DNA of 64,000 nt. It comes from an uncultured Spirochaetaceae bacterium. Lineage in GTDB: Bacteria > Spirochaetota > Spirochaetia > Sphaerochaetales > Sphaerochaetaceae. The stretch is taken from assembly GCA_944389085.1 (NCBI GenBank), contig CALXLB010000069.1:1-64000 (forward strand), read 5' to 3'. Under the pieces are notes generated by a model. The model did no database searches and was not told where the DNA came from. It saw only the letters and a program-made list of their open reading frames with translations. Position 1 is the first letter of the stretch; the number at the start of each line of letters is the position of its first letter. The translations under genes and the position numbers were made by a program. Shown here piece after piece: positions 42,962 through 50,966 of the stretch.

Positions 42962-42990
42962 TTGACTCTCATTCTTTCTTAAGCTACCGT
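42962..42990 (+). promoter_or_regulatory. Promoter of the his operon leader
   Basis: TTGACT (42962-42967), 17 bases and TACCGT (42985-42990), then six bases to the ATG of the leader peptide at 42997. The -10 is weak (3 of 6). No Shine-Dalgarno lies before the leader start, so the leader peptide itself appears to be translated from a leaderless mRNA end. Confidence 0.55.
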
Positions 42991-42996
42991 TTTTAC

Positions 42997-43044
42997 ATGG
43001 AAAGAAGAAACGGACATATCCATCATCATCTCATTCGATCATGA
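42997..43044 (+). CDS. hisL: Histidine operon leader peptide
   Basis: A 15-codon ORF reads MERRNGHIHHHLIRS and stops at TGA 43042-43044. Four of the five codons from 43015 to 43029 are His (CAT). This, its position directly before an attenuator and hisG, and the absence of any other ORF there identify it as a regulatory leader peptide. Ribosome stalling at the His codons during histidine shortage would cover RNA segment 1. Confidence 0.88.
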   Translation: MERRNGHIHHHLIRS

Positions 43045-43102
43045 CTGAGCCATGATGGGTAACCCTTTGTACAAGGCCTCCCCGATGGCGGGAGGTTTTT
43101 TC
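43017..43102 (+). promoter_or_regulatory. Histidine attenuator (alternative RNA pairings and terminator)
   Basis: Segment 1 (43017-43026, over the His codons) pairs with segment 2 (43052-43061). Segment 2 can instead pair with segment 3: GCCAT 43049-43053 with ATGGC 43085-43089, and GGG 43057-43059 with CCC 43081-43083. Segment 3 can also form the terminator: CCTCCC 43077-43082 with GGGAGG 43090-43095, then a T-run to 43102. Stalling at His codons frees 2:3 and gives read-through. Translation to the stop covers segment 2 and allows the 3:4 terminator. This is the classical his/trp attenuation logic. Confidence 0.88.
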
Positions 43103-43121
43103 TTTTCCTTAGGAGGTTGAT

Positions 43122-43982
43122 ATGGAGAGGACAATCAGCATTGCCGTACAGAAAAGCGGAAGATTATCGGAAAAAAGCCTTGATCTGATCAGGAGCTGTG
43201 GCATTGATTTCTATGCAGACAGCAGGGTGCTTAAAGCTTCTGCTTCTGGATTCCCCCTTGATTTTCTCTTTGTCCGCGATGATGACATACCTCAATATGT
43301 TGCGGACGGTGTGGCTGATATCGGTATTGTCGGCAGAAATGAATATGACGAATCCGGCCTTTCTCTGAGTGTGGTCAGGGATCTGAAATTCGCTTCATGC
43401 CGTCTCTCTGTAGCAGTGCCACGTGGCTTTGATTATAAAGGACTGAAGTCATTGGAGGGGAAGAGAATAGCCACTTCATACCCGAGAATCCTCACTCGTA
43501 TACTTGAAGAGAATGGAGTAAAGGCAACTCCGGTGGTTGTTTCCGGTTCTGTGGAAATCACAGTTGATGTCGGAATAGCAGATGCTATCGCTGATCTGGT
43601 TTCTACCGGTACAACACTGAAGATGAATGGTCTGGAGGAGGCAGAGTGCATTTACCGTTCATCTGCCATCATGATAGCCCGTCCTGATATGAGCGATGAG
43701 AAAAAGATGCTGCTTGCACGTCTTCTTGAACGGATCGATGCTGTGATGATGGCACGTCATAAGAAATATATCCTCTTCAACCTCCCTGCAGACAGAACAG
43801 AGAGAGCTGCTGCTATCATAGGTGGTATGAAAAGCCCTACAGTAACGCCATTGATGGACAAAGGATGGGTCTCCGTTCAGTCTGCTGTCGATGAGGACAG
43901 GTTCTGGGCTGTCTTCGAGGAATTGAGAAAGCTTGGGGCTGAAGGCATCCTTGTCATGAGTATCGAGAAGATGACGGAGTGA
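43122..43982 (+). CDS. hisG: ATP phosphoribosyltransferase, long form
   Basis: First enzyme of histidine synthesis, joining ATP and PRPP. The 286-residue product is the long form, with the PRPP-binding segment LVSTGTTLKMNGL near 162-174 and a C-terminal ACT-like regulatory domain (MKSPTVTPLMDKGW to the end) that gives feedback inhibition by histidine, so no HisZ is needed. AGGAGG lies five bases before the ATG, which separates it from the attenuator. It begins the hisGDCBHAF(IE) series. Confidence 0.95.
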   Translation: MERTISIAVQKSGRLSEKSLDLIRSCGIDFYADSRVLKASASGFPLDFLFVRDDDIPQYVADGVADIGIVGRNEYDESGLSLSVVRDLKFASCRLSVAVPRGFDYKGLKSLEGKRIATSYPRILTRILEENGVKATPVVVSGSVEITVDVGIADAIADLVSTGTTLKMNGLEEAECIYRSSAIMIARPDMSDEKKMLLARLLERIDAVMMARHKKYILFNLPADRTERAAAIIGGMKSPTVTPLMDKGWVSVQSAVDEDRFWAVFEELRKLGAEGILVMSIEKMTE

Positions 43983-43985
43983 GTA

Positions 43986-45269
43986 ATGTATATTGCATTT
44001 TCAGATTACGATAAGAAATTACTGGAGCGTCCATCGCAGGATGCAAGAGAGAAGGAAGAGGCTGTCAGAGCCATCATCGAGGATGTCAGAGTCCATGGAG
44101 ACAGTGCTCTTCTCTCCTATGCAGAACGCTTTGATGGATGTGCTCCTTCCTCGCTTTATGCAACCGATGAGGAATTTGATGAGGCAGAAAGGCTTGTTCC
44201 AGCGGAGCTTAAAACAGCTATTAACAGAGCAATGAAGAATATACGGACATTCCATGAAGCTCAGATGCCTAAGGGGGAGATGGTAGAGACAGAGAAAGGT
44301 GTCAGGTGCTGGAGGAAAATCGTTCCTATCAGCAGAGTGGGACTTTATGTTCCCGGGGGAACAGCCCCTCTTTTCTCTACAGTTCTGATGCTTGCTGTTC
44401 CTGCTTCTGTTGCAGGCTGCAGGTCTGTCATTCTGGCAACTCCTGCCAGAAACGGAAGTGTCAGTCCTGTGATTCTCTACGCCGCGAAGGCTGCAGGTGT
44501 TGATAAAGTTCTGAAGATAGGGGGCGCACAGGCGATTGCGGCACTTTCATATGGTACAGAAAGCGTACCTGCCTGCGGTAAGATCTTCGGACCTGGCAAC
44601 AGCTATGTTACAGAAGCAAAACGCCAGGTATCACAGCATACAGCCATCGATATGATTGCAGGTCCGTCAGAGGTTATGGTCTGTGTTGATAAGACCTCCA
44701 ACCCTGCATTTGCCGCGTCCGACCTCCTTTCGCAGGCTGAGCATGGACGTGACAGCCAGGTAATGCTTGTCATACGCTCTGAAAGCAGGGAAGAGGCTTA
44801 TTCAATCTATGAAAAGATAGAAGATGCTATCGGGAAGGAACTGGAGCGGATCGGACGCCATGAATACATGCTTCCATCTCTTTCACATTCATATGCTTTC
44901 CCTTCTTATTCAGATGATGATCTTGCTGCTATCATCAATGAATATGCTCCTGAGCATCTGATTCTCTCAACGGAAAATGCTGATGAACTGCTTCAGAAAG
45001 TCGAGAATGCCGGTTCTGTGTTCCTTGGCAGCTATACACCGGAGTCTGCAGGAGACTATGCCTCAGGGACAAATCATACGCTTCCGACGTCGGGCTGGGC
45101 TGTCTCATCATCAGGTGTTTCTCTTGATTCGTTTATCAAGAAGATCACTGTACAGGAAATCACTGAAGAAGGACTTTCTTCTCTTGGAAAGACAATAGAA
45201 TGCATGGCAGAGGCTGAGGGACTGGAAGCCCACAGCTATGCTGTCAAAGTGAGGCTTGGCCATGATTGA
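43986..45269 (+). CDS. hisD: Histidinol dehydrogenase
   Basis: Last enzyme of the pathway, oxidising L-histidinol to L-histidine with two NAD+. The 427-residue product has the conserved VPGGTAPLFSTVLMLAVPA, the GPGNSYVTEAKRQV segment and the zinc/catalytic stretch LLSQAEHGRDSQV. The late catalytic His lies in NEYAPEHLIL. Spacing of three bases from hisG and overlap with hisC indicate tight coupling. Confidence 0.96.
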   Translation: MYIAFSDYDKKLLERPSQDAREKEEAVRAIIEDVRVHGDSALLSYAERFDGCAPSSLYATDEEFDEAERLVPAELKTAINRAMKNIRTFHEAQMPKGEMVETEKGVRCWRKIVPISRVGLYVPGGTAPLFSTVLMLAVPASVAGCRSVILATPARNGSVSPVILYAAKAAGVDKVLKIGGAQAIAALSYGTESVPACGKIFGPGNSYVTEAKRQVSQHTAIDMIAGPSEVMVCVDKTSNPAFAASDLLSQAEHGRDSQVMLVIRSESREEAYSIYEKIEDAIGKELERIGRHEYMLPSLSHSYAFPSYSDDDLAAIINEYAPEHLILSTENADELLQKVENAGSVFLGSYTPESAGDYASGTNHTLPTSGWAVSSSGVSLDSFIKKITVQEITEEGLSSLGKTIECMAEAEGLEAHSYAVKVRLGHD

Positions 45270-46302
45270 GAGACTTCTGAATCCATGGATAAGAGATTTG
45301 ATTCCATATAGTTCAGCCAGGAGCGAGTTCTCGGCTCCTGCCGATATCCTTCTGGATGCCAATGAAAGCTGGGAAGGTGGAAACAGCGGTATCAACAGAT
45401 ACCCGGATCCTCTGGCGCTGAAGCTGAGAAAGAAGATGGAAGAAGTTCTTTCTCTTCCTCTATCTATGACGGCAATCGGTAATGGATCTGATGAGATAAT
45501 CGATATGCTTATCCGCATGTTCTGCATTCCCGGTAAGGATTCTATATTGATAGAACGTCCTACTTATGGAACGTACTCTGTCTTTGCCCATACATCCGGA
45601 GTTGATGTAATCAATGTGATGCTGACACCGTCTCTGGATCTCGATGCTGATGCAATGCTGGAGACAATAGAGAGGAAAAAGCCGAAGATTGTCTTTATCT
45701 GTACACCGAATAATCCTACAGGGCGTGTCTATCCGCTATCTGTAATCAGGGCTATAGCAGAGGCTAATTCCGGTATTACGGCAATCGATGAAGCCTACTG
45801 TGACTTTGCTGATGGGTTTGAATCAGCAGTTTCCCTGATAAACAGCAATCCCCGTGTTGTTGTGCTCCGTACGCTCTCCAAAGCTTATGGTGTGGCAGGG
45901 GCCCGTCTTGGCATTCTTGTCTCCGATCCTGATGTCCAGCGCGTATTCATGAAAGCAAAGCCGCCATATAATGTCTCGTCGCTGTCTCAGGAGGCGGGGT
46001 ATAAAGCTCTCTGTGAAGCAGAGAAGGTGAGAGAGCGTGTGAGAGAGACAAAGGAGAGAAGAACCGCTTTCTCTTCCTATCTTGCTTCTCTGCCTTTCGT
46101 GGAAGAAGTCTTTCCATCGCAGGCTAATTTTGTGCTTATCAGGGTACAGAATGCAAAAGCGCTTTATGATTATCTTGTTTCCCGCAGTATCATCGTGAGA
46201 AATCGTTCATCCGAGCCTATGCTCGATAATACAATACGTATCACAATAGGGTCTGAAGAGGAGATGCAGGCGCTGAAGGAGGCTCTTGATGAGTGGAAAT
46301 GA
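45262..46302 (+). CDS. hisC: Histidinol-phosphate aminotransferase
   Basis: PLP enzyme transaminating imidazole-acetol phosphate. The 346-residue product has the PLP Lys in LRTLSKAYGVAGARLG near 212-227, PNNPTGRVYP near 153 and IDEAYCDF near 176. The start at 45262 lies inside the hisD end with GAGG seven bases upstream. The in-frame TTG at 45256 is unnecessary. It overlaps hisB by 14 bases. Confidence 0.94.
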   Translation: MIERLLNPWIRDLIPYSSARSEFSAPADILLDANESWEGGNSGINRYPDPLALKLRKKMEEVLSLPLSMTAIGNGSDEIIDMLIRMFCIPGKDSILIERPTYGTYSVFAHTSGVDVINVMLTPSLDLDADAMLETIERKKPKIVFICTPNNPTGRVYPLSVIRAIAEANSGITAIDEAYCDFADGFESAVSLINSNPRVVVLRTLSKAYGVAGARLGILVSDPDVQRVFMKAKPPYNVSSLSQEAGYKALCEAEKVRERVRETKERRTAFSSYLASLPFVEEVFPSQANFVLIRVQNAKALYDYLVSRSIIVRNRSSEPMLDNTIRITIGSEEEMQALKEALDEWK

Positions 46303-47425
46303 GAGAAAAAAGGTGCTTTTCATAGATCGTGATGGCGTGATTGTCAAAGAGCAGCAGGTTGATAGCTATGAGAAGATAGAATACATCCCCCATGTATTTG
46401 AAGCACTGAGGGAGATATCAAAGCATTCTGATTATCTTCTCGTGATGGTTTCAAATCAGGATGGGGTAGGTACTGTCAGCTTTCCTTTTGAGGAGTTCTC
46501 TGGGCCTGCTGAGCGGATTTTCTCCACTCTGAAAGGTGAAGGTATCGTTTTCGACAACATAAATATCGATCTCTCCATGCCGGAGGAGAATCTTAGGACA
46601 AGGAAGCCTGGGACAGCGATGATCGATTCCTATCGCGGGGAGCTTTATGATATGTCTTCCTCATTCATGATTGGAGACAGGCTGACAGATATGATACTTG
46701 CAAAGAACATGGGGTGCAGAGGCTTTCTGCTTGCTCCTTCCTCTCTTGTGGTACCTGAGGAGCTGAAAGAGACCGTCGCATTGCAGAGCGATAATTGGCT
46801 TGATATCGCAAGCTACCTTCTCTCCGATGAGACTCTCCGTCACAGAAAGGCAGAGATTGTCAGGAAGACAAAGGAGACGGATATATTACTTTCTGTCGAT
46901 CTGGATGGGACGGGTGAAGGGCATATTGCTACAGGTATTGGTTTTTTCGATCATATGCTCGATCAGGTTGTCAGACACTCCCGCTTTGATATCACAGGAA
47001 ATGTAAAAGGCGATCTGTACGTTGATATGCATCACACAGCGGAGGATACAGCCCTCGCTCTCGGAGAGGCTGTACTGAAGGCTTTGGGGGACAAAAAAGG
47101 TATCGAGCGGTATGGCTTTGAAATTGTTCCCATGGATGATACAGCCGCCACTGTCGCCATCGATTTCTCTGGCCGGCCTGAGCTTTTGTGGGATGTGCAG
47201 TTCCAGCTGGAGTATATAGGGGAATTCCCCTCAGAGCTGATTGTCCATTTCTTCCGGTCTTTCTCAGCAGCAGCACGCTGTAACCTCTATATGAAAGCAA
47301 CTGGCGGCGGAAACAGCCATCATACTGCGGAAGCTCTGTTCAAAGCTTTTGCCAGAGCGATGAGGAAGGCTGTCAGAAGAATTCCCGGTGATGTCCGTGT
47401 GGCAAGCACGAAGGGAGTCTTATGA
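46289..47425 (+). CDS. hisB: Bifunctional histidinol-phosphatase/imidazoleglycerol-phosphate dehydratase
   Basis: The 378-residue fusion has the two domains in the enterobacterial order. The N-terminal HAD histidinol phosphatase has FIDRDGVIV near 10-18, VSNQDGVGT and IGDRLTD. The C-terminal dehydratase begins at about 190 (RKTKETDILLSVDLDG) with manganese-binding HHTAEDTALALGE and SHHTAEALFKAF. The E. coli zinc-knuckle Cys/His residues of the phosphatase (CPH...CDC) are absent: the matching stretch reads IDLSMPEENLRTRKP. The start at 46289 has AAGGAGG six bases upstream inside hisC. Confidence 0.95.
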   Translation: MSGNERKKVLFIDRDGVIVKEQQVDSYEKIEYIPHVFEALREISKHSDYLLVMVSNQDGVGTVSFPFEEFSGPAERIFSTLKGEGIVFDNINIDLSMPEENLRTRKPGTAMIDSYRGELYDMSSSFMIGDRLTDMILAKNMGCRGFLLAPSSLVVPEELKETVALQSDNWLDIASYLLSDETLRHRKAEIVRKTKETDILLSVDLDGTGEGHIATGIGFFDHMLDQVVRHSRFDITGNVKGDLYVDMHHTAEDTALALGEAVLKALGDKKGIERYGFEIVPMDDTAATVAIDFSGRPELLWDVQFQLEYIGEFPSELIVHFFRSFSAAARCNLYMKATGGGNSHHTAEALFKAFARAMRKAVRRIPGDVRVASTKGVL

Positions 47426-48012
47426 TTGCTGTAATACGATACAATGCCGGCAATGTCCTCTCTGTCATGAATGCACTCTCACGCCTGGGTGCAGATGCTG
47501 TGCTTACAGATGACAGGAGTATCATCGAGACTGCTGACAAAGTGATCTTTCCAGGCGTCGGTGAAGCTTCTTCTGCGATGGCCCATCTGAAGAGAACAGG
47601 AATGGCTGAGGTGATAAAAAGCCTGAAGCAGCCATTTCTTGGAATATGCCTTGGAATGCAGCTTATGTGTTCCTATTCAGAGGAAGGAAACACTGAAGGC
47701 TTGGGGATTTTCCCTGAGAGGGTCAGGGAGTTTCCGCGTTCCCGTGGTTATAAGATTCCGCATGTCGGCTGGAACACCATCTCAGATCTGAAGGGACCAC
47801 TTTATAAAACGACTGCTGAAAACAGCTATGTTTACTTTGTCCATTCGTACTATGTTCCTCTTTCGGAGAATACTACAGCACGCTGTAGCTATGATGATAT
47901 GGATTTCTCCGCTTCCCTTTCATATGGCAACTTCCATGGTATGCAGTTCCATCCGGAGAAAAGCGGCAGCGAGGGAGAGAAGCTGCTCCGTTCCTTTCTG
48001 GAGGATGTATGA
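47422..48012 (+). CDS. hisH: Imidazole glycerol phosphate synthase, glutaminase subunit
   Basis: The 196-residue class I glutamine amidotransferase supplies ammonia to HisF. The nucleophile Cys lies in LGICLGMQLM near 73-82 and the His-Glu pair in MQFHPEKSG near 174-182. The oxyanion PGVGEA region is near residue 49. It starts in an ATGA overlap with hisB and overlaps hisA by four bases. Confidence 0.95.
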   Translation: MIAVIRYNAGNVLSVMNALSRLGADAVLTDDRSIIETADKVIFPGVGEASSAMAHLKRTGMAEVIKSLKQPFLGICLGMQLMCSYSEEGNTEGLGIFPERVREFPRSRGYKIPHVGWNTISDLKGPLYKTTAENSYVYFVHSYYVPLSENTTARCSYDDMDFSASLSYGNFHGMQFHPEKSGSEGEKLLRSFLEDV

Positions 48013-48734
48013 TAGTGATTCCAGCTATAGATATTATCGATGGCTCTCCTGTCAGATTGAAGGCCGGTGATTATTCTCAGAAGACCCGGTACGGTCTCGA
48101 TGCCGTTGAAGTGGCCAAAGCATTTGAGGATGGTGGCCTGAAACGGCTGCATCTCGTTGATCTGGATGCGGCCGCTGGGCAGAAAGACAATCTCCGGGTT
48201 CTGGAAAAGATTGCTTCAAATACCTCTCTCATAATCGATTTCGGTGGAGGCATAAGGACAAGAGATGCTGTAAAGCGAGCCTTTGAGGCAGGAGCGGACT
48301 TTGTAAATGTAGGTTCTGCTGCTGTAAAAAAGCCGGAGGAAGTACTTTCCTGGAATCAGGAATGGCCTGGCCGCGTTATACTTTCTGCTGACCTGAAGGA
48401 TGGCAAGGTCGCCGTTTCTGGCTGGACGGAGAATACGGATGTGGACGGCATCGGTTTCCTTTCCAGTTTCTTTTCAGAGGGTATAGAGGAAGCTGCTGTT
48501 ACAGACATTGCGAAAGACGGGATGCTCTCTGGTCCGTCATTGGAGCTTTATGAAGAGATTCTCAATCATCTCCCATCCCTTCGTCTGATAGCTTCCGGCG
48601 GGGTCTCTTCAGTGTCCGATCTGGAGAATCTGAATAGGGCTGGCCTCTATGCGGCCATTGTCGGTAAAGCATTTTATGAAGGGCATATTTCCATCAGGGA
48701 AATGAAGGAGGCTGAATGCTTGCCCGCAGAATAA
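48009..48734 (+). CDS. hisA: ProFAR isomerase (phosphoribosylformimino-AICAR-phosphate isomerase)
   Basis: The 241-residue beta/alpha barrel isomerises ProFAR to PRFAR. The catalytic Asp pair is in PAIDIIDG (residue 8) and [12 protein letters not shown] near 165, with phosphate-binding GGGIRT near 79 and ASGGVSS near 198. It overlaps hisH by four and hisF by 19 bases. The usual order hisH-hisA-hisF is kept. Confidence 0.95.
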   Translation: MIVIPAIDIIDGSPVRLKAGDYSQKTRYGLDAVEVAKAFEDGGLKRLHLVDLDAAAGQKDNLRVLEKIASNTSLIIDFGGGIRTRDAVKRAFEAGADFVNVGSAAVKKPEEVLSWNQEWPGRVILSADLKDGKVAVSGWTENTDVDGIGFLSSFFSEGIEEAAVTDIAKDGMLSGPSLELYEEILNHLPSLRLIASGGVSSVSDLENLNRAGLYAAIVGKAFYEGHISIREMKEAECLPAE

Positions 48735-49477
48735 TTCCCTGCCTTGATGTCAAAGATGGCAGGACAGTGAAAGGCATTAATTTCGTCAATCTCCGGGATG
48801 CGGGGTCCGCACTTGAGAATGCTGAATACTATTCCTCTCATGGAGCTGATGAACTTGTTTTTCTGGATATAACGGCAACTGTTGAGAATAGAAAGACCAT
48901 GGAGCATCTTGTACGTGATGTTGCATTCTCGATTTCCATTCCTTTCACTGTCGGAGGAGGGATAAAAGGTGAGGATGATGTGGATAGGCTTCTTGGAGCA
49001 GGCGCTGATAAGATTTCGGTAAATTCAGCGGCGCTCAGGAATCCTTCTCTTATCAACAGGCTTGCATCCCGTTTTGGATCGCAATGCATTGTCTTGGCTC
49101 TTGACGCTAAAGCAAATAATGCTCTTCCTTCTGGTTTTGAGGCTTTTGTAGATGGCGGAAGAACTCCTACAGGACTCGATGCACTTGAATGGGCAAGGGA
49201 GGCTGCAGACAGGGGAGCTGGTGAAATTCTTCTGACATCTATGGATAAGGATGGGACAAGAGATGGCTTTGCTGTTGACTTAACCAGGATAATCAGCGGT
49301 AATATTGATATTCCCGTTATTGCTTCTGGTGGTGCTGGGAAAATGTCAGATTTCAAGGAAATCTTCGAAGAAGGGAAAGCCGATGCCGCACTTGCCGCTT
49401 CAGTTTTTCACTTTCATGAGATAGATATTCCAGGGCTGAAAGGGTATCTGAGAGAGTCAGGGATTCCGGTCAGGTAG
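48716..49477 (+). CDS. hisF: Imidazole glycerol phosphate synthase, cyclase subunit
   Basis: The 253-residue barrel homologous to HisA cyclises PRFAR with ammonia from HisH. It has catalytic Asp residues in [16 protein letters not shown] (5-20) and [13 protein letters not shown] near 173, phosphate-binding [10 protein letters not shown] near 79 and VIASGGAG near 200. It starts 19 bases before the hisA stop. Confidence 0.96.
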   Translation: MLARRIIPCLDVKDGRTVKGINFVNLRDAGSALENAEYYSSHGADELVFLDITATVENRKTMEHLVRDVAFSISIPFTVGGGIKGEDDVDRLLGAGADKISVNSAALRNPSLINRLASRFGSQCIVLALDAKANNALPSGFEAFVDGGRTPTGLDALEWAREAADRGAGEILLTSMDKDGTRDGFAVDLTRIISGNIDIPVIASGGAGKMSDFKEIFEEGKADAALAASVFHFHEIDIPGLKGYLRESGIPVR

Positions 49478-49488
49478 AGGGGAGGCAT

Positions 49489-50097
49489 ATGACAATCGAT
49501 TTCGAGAAAGGCGGTGGACTTGTTCCAGCTGTTGTCCAGGATGCAGTGACCAGAAAAGTGCTTATGCTGGGCTACATGAATGAAGAGGCTTATAAGCTTA
49601 CGCTCGACCGTGGGCTTGTGACTTTTTTCTCTCGTTCACGCGGCAGAATCTGGACCAAGGGCGAGACAAGCGGGAATTTCCTTCAGGTGAGAGAGATTCT
49701 TGCCGATTGCGATGGTGATACGCTTCTTGTTAAAGCCATTCCATCAGGGCCTGTCTGCCATACAGGGGCTGATACATGCTTCGGTGAGGATAACCAGCCG
49801 ACTGAAGTCTCTTCTCCTGAGTTCCTTTTCTACCTTGAATCTGTAATCCGTGACAGGATGGCTAATCCTGTAGAAGGTTCATATACCAATCATCTCTTCT
49901 CACGCGGCCTGAACAGGATTGCCCAGAAAGTCGGAGAGGAAGCGGTTGAGCTGGTCATAGCTTCCAAGGATGATGATAAGGATCTCTTCCTTGGTGAGTG
50001 TGCGGATCTGATGTATCACTTCCTTGTCTTGCTTTCCCAGAAGGATTGCACTCTCTCTGAAGTTATTGATGTCCTGAAAGAGAGGCATTCCCGCTGA
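49489..50097 (+). CDS. hisI: Bifunctional phosphoribosyl-AMP cyclohydrolase/phosphoribosyl-ATP pyrophosphatase
   Basis: The 202-residue HisIE fusion performs steps 2 and 3 of the pathway. The N-terminal HisI domain has VLMLGYMNEEAY, FFSRSRGRIWTKGETSGN, and the metal-binding DCDGDTLL and GPVCHTGADTC. From about 108 the HisE domain has NRIAQKVGEEAVELVIA and the GECADLMYHFLVLL helix. GGGGAGG precedes the ATG. The TGA overlaps the start of the pentapeptide-repeat gene. Confidence 0.95.
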   Translation: MTIDFEKGGGLVPAVVQDAVTRKVLMLGYMNEEAYKLTLDRGLVTFFSRSRGRIWTKGETSGNFLQVREILADCDGDTLLVKAIPSGPVCHTGADTCFGEDNQPTEVSSPEFLFYLESVIRDRMANPVEGSYTNHLFSRGLNRIAQKVGEEAVELVIASKDDDKDLFLGECADLMYHFLVLLSQKDCTLSEVIDVLKERHSR

Positions 50098-50690
50098 TGG
50101 ATCTCATAAGCTCGCTTCAGGAAGAAGGTGAAGTGACAGATCTGGAAGAAAAAGATACTGATTACTCAGAAACAGATTTCTCTGGTGGCATCATCAGAGA
50201 TTCTTCTTTTTATTCAGTTTCTTTTTCTTCGTCTGTCTTCACTGATGCTGTGATTACCGACACTGTCTTCGATTCCTGTGATTTCTCAAATGCTGATTTC
50301 TCATCTGCTTCTTTCTTACGGGTAAGATTCCTTCATTGCAAGCTTACAGGGGCTGTTTTCTTCTCATCGCGCTTACGTAAAGTTGAGGCTGAAAGCATCT
50401 CTGCACGCTATATTTCATTCGACAGAGCAACGTTGGAAGATGTGAGTATAGATAATTCCGATCTTCACGATTCATCATTCACGGCTGTAAGCCATAAAAA
50501 ACTCTCGATTGTGGCATCAGATCTTTCCCGTTCTGATTTCCGCCATACACCGCTTTCTGGTATAGCTCTCACATCATCATCGCTCTCTGGCATAGCTCTT
50601 TCAGATAACGCTAAAGAACTAAAAGGTGCTGAACTTGATGTATCACAGGCTCTGGATATCGTGAGAGGAATGGGCGTTGAAGTAAAATAA
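50097..50690 (+). CDS. Pentapeptide-repeat protein coupled to the his operon
   Basis: The 197-residue protein contains tandem A(D/N)F-like five-residue repeats from about 16 to 155 (for example SETDFSGGIIRDSSFYSVSF and SNADFSSASFLRVRF), predicted to form a right-handed quadrilateral beta-helix. No signal peptide, so cytoplasmic. It starts in the TGATG overlap at the end of hisIE and so must be translated with the his genes, although no histidine role is known for this fold. Function unknown. Confidence 0.8.
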   Translation: MDLISSLQEEGEVTDLEEKDTDYSETDFSGGIIRDSSFYSVSFSSSVFTDAVITDTVFDSCDFSNADFSSASFLRVRFLHCKLTGAVFFSSRLRKVEAESISARYISFDRATLEDVSIDNSDLHDSSFTAVSHKKLSIVASDLSRSDFRHTPLSGIALTSSSLSGIALSDNAKELKGAELDVSQALDIVRGMGVEVK

Positions 50691-50693
50691 AAT

Positions 50694-50722
50694 TTGGATA
50701 GAGATGCAGCATATGGTACAAT
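50694..50722 (+). promoter_or_regulatory. Candidate promoter of the poly-G leader
   Basis: TTGGAT (50694-50699), 17 bases and TACAAT (50717-50722) just after the pentapeptide gene. A transcript would begin near 50729 and pass through the poly-G tract and the terminator at 50915 before reaching the lipoprotein gene. Confidence 0.45.
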
Positions 50723-50761
50723 TTGGTTGCTGGAGTCAATCTATGCTATTCGTACGCTGAA

Positions 50762-50878
50762 ATGGAGTGTGTTGTTCCCTTGAAAAGCTTTAAATGGTGG
50801 TATTTGGTAATGGTATTTTATGGGAAAACTGAATCGGCATGTTGCAGCCTCCTTCTGATTGTGTTGTGGGGGGGGTAA
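50762..50878 (+). other. Possible leader ORF ending at the poly-G tract
   Basis: An ATG at 50762 opens 38 codons that run through the G tract and stop at TAA 50876-50878. If the tract had nine Gs, the frame would stay open through the terminator hairpin to a TGA at 50968-50970, overlapping the GTG start of the lipoprotein gene. No ribosome site is visible and codon content is unconvincing, so it may be chance. Confidence 0.25.
50868..50875 (+). repeat. Poly-G tract (8 G) upstream of the leucine-rich-repeat lipoprotein
   Basis: Eight consecutive Gs, the second longest G/C run in the window. It also lies within the spacer of a second possible promoter (TTGTGG 50864-50869, 16 bases, TAATAT 50886-50891), so length changes could alter promoter spacing. 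Confidence 0.9.
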
Positions 50879-50914
50879 GTTGTTGTAATATAAGCATTTG
50901 GATCTGTATTCCGA

Positions 50915-50946
50915 AGACCTGTCTTGATTGTGGCAGGTCTTTTTTT
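50915..50946 (+). terminator. Intrinsic terminator inside the leader of the lipoprotein gene
   Basis: Perfect seven-base stem AGACCTG (50915-50921) and CAGGTCT (50934-50940) with a 12-base loop and a T-run to 50946. It may end the his transcript. Only 20 bases separate it from the next GTG, leaving no room for another promoter, so the downstream gene must be expressed by read-through or antitermination. Confidence 0.85.
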
Positions 50947-50966
50947 CATCAAGGAGGGCTCTTTTC

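Noticed and set aside
43068-43075. TTGTACAA palindrome in the his leader as a protein operator
   Set aside because: It lies in the loop between attenuator segments 2 and 3 and forms a small local hairpin. The attenuation model explains the leader without a repressor.
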